Of a DNA stretch of 33,371 bases, positions 32,480 through 33,371 are shown piece after piece. The translations under genes and the position numbers were made by a program. Position 1 is the first letter of the stretch, and each line of letters begins with the position of its first letter. Source of the stretch: Acidobacteriota bacterium (lineage in GTDB: Bacteria; Acidobacteriota; Vicinamibacteria; Fen-336); assembly GCA_016199625.1 (NCBI GenBank), contig JACQGI010000014.1, positions 1 to 33,371 of the forward strand, given 5' to 3'. The notes under the pieces were generated by a model that ran no database searches, was not told where the DNA came from, and worked only from the letters and a program-made list of their open reading frames with translations.

Positions 32480-32507
32480 GCCCCGGGCTTCGGTTCGGGG
32501 CTTTTTT
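32480..32507 (+). terminator. Intrinsic terminator after tRNA-Pro(GGG)
   Basis: GCCCCGGGC (32480-32488), a TTCG tetraloop, GTTCGGGGC (32493-32501) and six T residues. Nine pairs including two G-U. surE begins 5 nt after the T-run. Confidence 0.93.
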
Positions 32508-32512
32508 GTCCC

Positions 32513-33277
32513 ATGGACACGCCTCTCATCCTGGTGACGAACGACGACGGCGTCCACGCTCCGGGGATCCGCGCCCTGGCCGCCGCGCTGCGCCCCCTGG
32601 GAGACGTGGAGGTGGTGGCTCCGGACCGCGAGATGAGCGCCTGCGCGCAATCGCTGACCCTCAAGCACCCGCTGCGGGCCGAGAGGATCGAGCCGAGCGT
32701 GCACGCCGTCGACGGCACGCCGGCGGACTGCGTGAACCTCGCGCTCGTGAAGCTCCTGGGCCGCCCGCCGGACCTCGTGGTCTCGGGCATCAACAGCGGC
32801 GGGAACATGGGCGACGACGTTTTCTACTCGGGCACCGTCGGGGGCGCGCGGGAGGCGGTCTTCTTCGGCGTGCCGGCTTTCGCCGTCTCGCTGGCCGCCC
32901 GGGCCGAGACCGACTTCGGTCCCGCCGCGGCCTTCGCGGCGAAGCTCGCGGGGCTGGTGCTGGAGAAAGGCCTGCCGGAACGGACGCTGCTCAACGTGAA
33001 CGTCCCGGCCGGACGTCCCGTGGGCGCCGTGGTCACCGTGCAGGGGCGGCGGGAGCACGAAGGGACGATCCTCGAGGGCCTGGACCCGCGGCGACGGACG
33101 TACTACTGGATCGAGGAGGGGCGTGACCGCTGGGTGAGCGACGACCTCTCGGACATCCACGCCGTCCGCAGCGGCCTCATCTCCATCACGCCGCTCCAGA
33201 CCGACACGACGCACCACGGCGCACTGGCCACGCTCCGGGGGTGGGAGGCGGCGCTCCGGGACGGGCAGCCGAAGTAG
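32513..33277 (+). CDS. surE: 5'-nucleotidase SurE
   Basis: A 254-residue metal-dependent nucleoside-monophosphate phosphatase (survival protein SurE). The metal site is D11 and D12 in LVTNDDGVHAPG, S42 in PDREMSACAQSLT and N94 in VSGINSGGNMGDD. YSGTVGGAREAVFFGVPAFA and the LNVNVPAG strand are also family hallmarks, and the C-terminal DTTHHGALATLRGWE fits. The ATG at 32513 has no Shine-Dalgarno and lies 5 nt after a strong terminator, so its transcript source is unclear. It stands between two tRNA-Pro genes. Confidence 0.94.
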   Translation: MDTPLILVTNDDGVHAPGIRALAAALRPLGDVEVVAPDREMSACAQSLTLKHPLRAERIEPSVHAVDGTPADCVNLALVKLLGRPPDLVVSGINSGGNMGDDVFYSGTVGGAREAVFFGVPAFAVSLAARAETDFGPAAAFAAKLAGLVLEKGLPERTLLNVNVPAGRPVGAVVTVQGRREHEGTILEGLDPRRRTYYWIEEGRDRWVSDDLSDIHAVRSGLISITPLQTDTTHHGALATLRGWEAALRDGQPK

Positions 33278-33279
33278 GC

Positions 33280-33308
33280 TTGGCGCCCGCCGGCGGGCGT
33301 GGTAGAGT
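33280..33308 (+). promoter_or_regulatory. Promoter of tRNA-Pro(CGG) with a 16-bp palindrome in the spacer
   Basis: TTGGCG (33280-33285), a 17-nt spacer and TAGAGT (33303-33308), with a leader of about 12 nt before the tRNA. The palindrome CGCCCGCCGGCGGGCG (33284-33299) fills the spacer. It has no T-run, so it is not a typical intrinsic terminator for surE. Confidence 0.5.
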
Positions 33309-33325
33309 GGCGCTGCTTTTCCGAC

Positions 33326-33371
33326 CGGGGCGTGGCTCAGCCTGGCTAGAGCGCTTGGTTCGGGACCAAGA
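33326..33371 (+). tRNA. tRNA-Pro (CGG), cut by window edge
   Basis: The 5' half is complete: acceptor strand CGGGGCG, D-arm GCTC/GAGC, anticodon stem CTTGG/CCAAG with loop TTCGGGA (anticodon CGG at 33361-33363). The T-arm and 3' acceptor strand lie beyond the window. C at position 1 and the GGG-ending loop are typical of proline tRNA. Confidence 0.87.

Noticed and set aside
33284-33299. 16-bp palindrome as terminator of surE
   Set aside because: No T-run follows; it lies in the spacer of a likely tRNA promoter, so an operator or chance GC palindrome is more likely.

Overview
This is a high-GC bacterial chromosome segment from a Gram-negative-type cell: it carries an MsbA-like exporter, a CsgG-like periplasmic or outer-membrane protein, and an IHF-like gene followed by a MerR gene and tRNA-Pro. 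Gene content and composition fit a GC-rich soil or sediment lineage such as Acidobacteriota (Thermoanaerobaculia-like) or a neighbouring deep phylum. That placement is inference; there is no rRNA or other marker in the window. Packing is very tight, with many 4-base ATGA/GTGA stop-start overlaps. There is no CRISPR array, phage or intact transposon.

Layout. (1) 1-2665: start of glycerol kinase (minus, cut by the window edge), divergent from a MATE exporter and MarC. (2) 2670-3203: a scar with the tail of a MazF-type toxin and the tail of an AbiEi-type antitoxin, lying against the 3' end of tRNA-Glu. (3) 3258-5422 (minus): small membrane protein, RRM RNA-binding protein, YihY/BrkB membrane protein and an SDR oxidoreductase. 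(4) 5486-9273 (plus): a 24-codon hydrophobic peptide, a CbpA-like J protein, a CsgG-like protein closed by a strong terminator, then CDP-alcohol phosphatidyltransferase, an AI-2E-type permease and a CPxCG zinc-ribbon protein. (5) 9278-20609: a surface-polysaccharide locus. The minus arm holds UDP-xylose synthase, a WcaJ-like initiating sugar-phosphate transferase and five glycosyltransferases. The plus arm holds UDP-glucose dehydrogenase, GalE and a DPM1-like GT2. Together they can supply UDP-GlcA, UDP-Xyl and UDP-Gal and build a repeat unit on undecaprenyl phosphate; no Wzx or Wzy is visible. Two imperfect palindromic ACAGAG-rich repeats sit between genes here. (6) 20825-28845 (plus): MsbA-like exporter, then the housekeeping run yicC-gmk-rpoZ-coaBC-UDG-priA. 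(7) 28853-33371: M50 membrane protease and HU (minus); then Der GTPase, IHF-like protein, MerR regulator, tRNA-Pro(GGG), SurE and the start of tRNA-Pro(CGG) (plus).

The most striking observation is der. The reading frame aligns along its whole length with this essential two-G-domain GTPase, but the expected start codon reads ATA and the P-loop lysine codon of the first G domain reads TAG. A 10-bp inverted copy of that exact P-loop sequence lies in the divergent HU promoter and differs by a single base from the expected wild-type P-loop sequence. This could be a template-switch mutation or an assembly error. Other points of note are the toxin-antitoxin scar beside tRNA-Glu, the repeat family abutting a glycosyltransferase that lacks a normal start codon, the perfect sigma-70 consensus promoters found only at the two HU/IHF genes, several apparently leaderless genes, and two genes that begin 5-9 bases after strong terminators.
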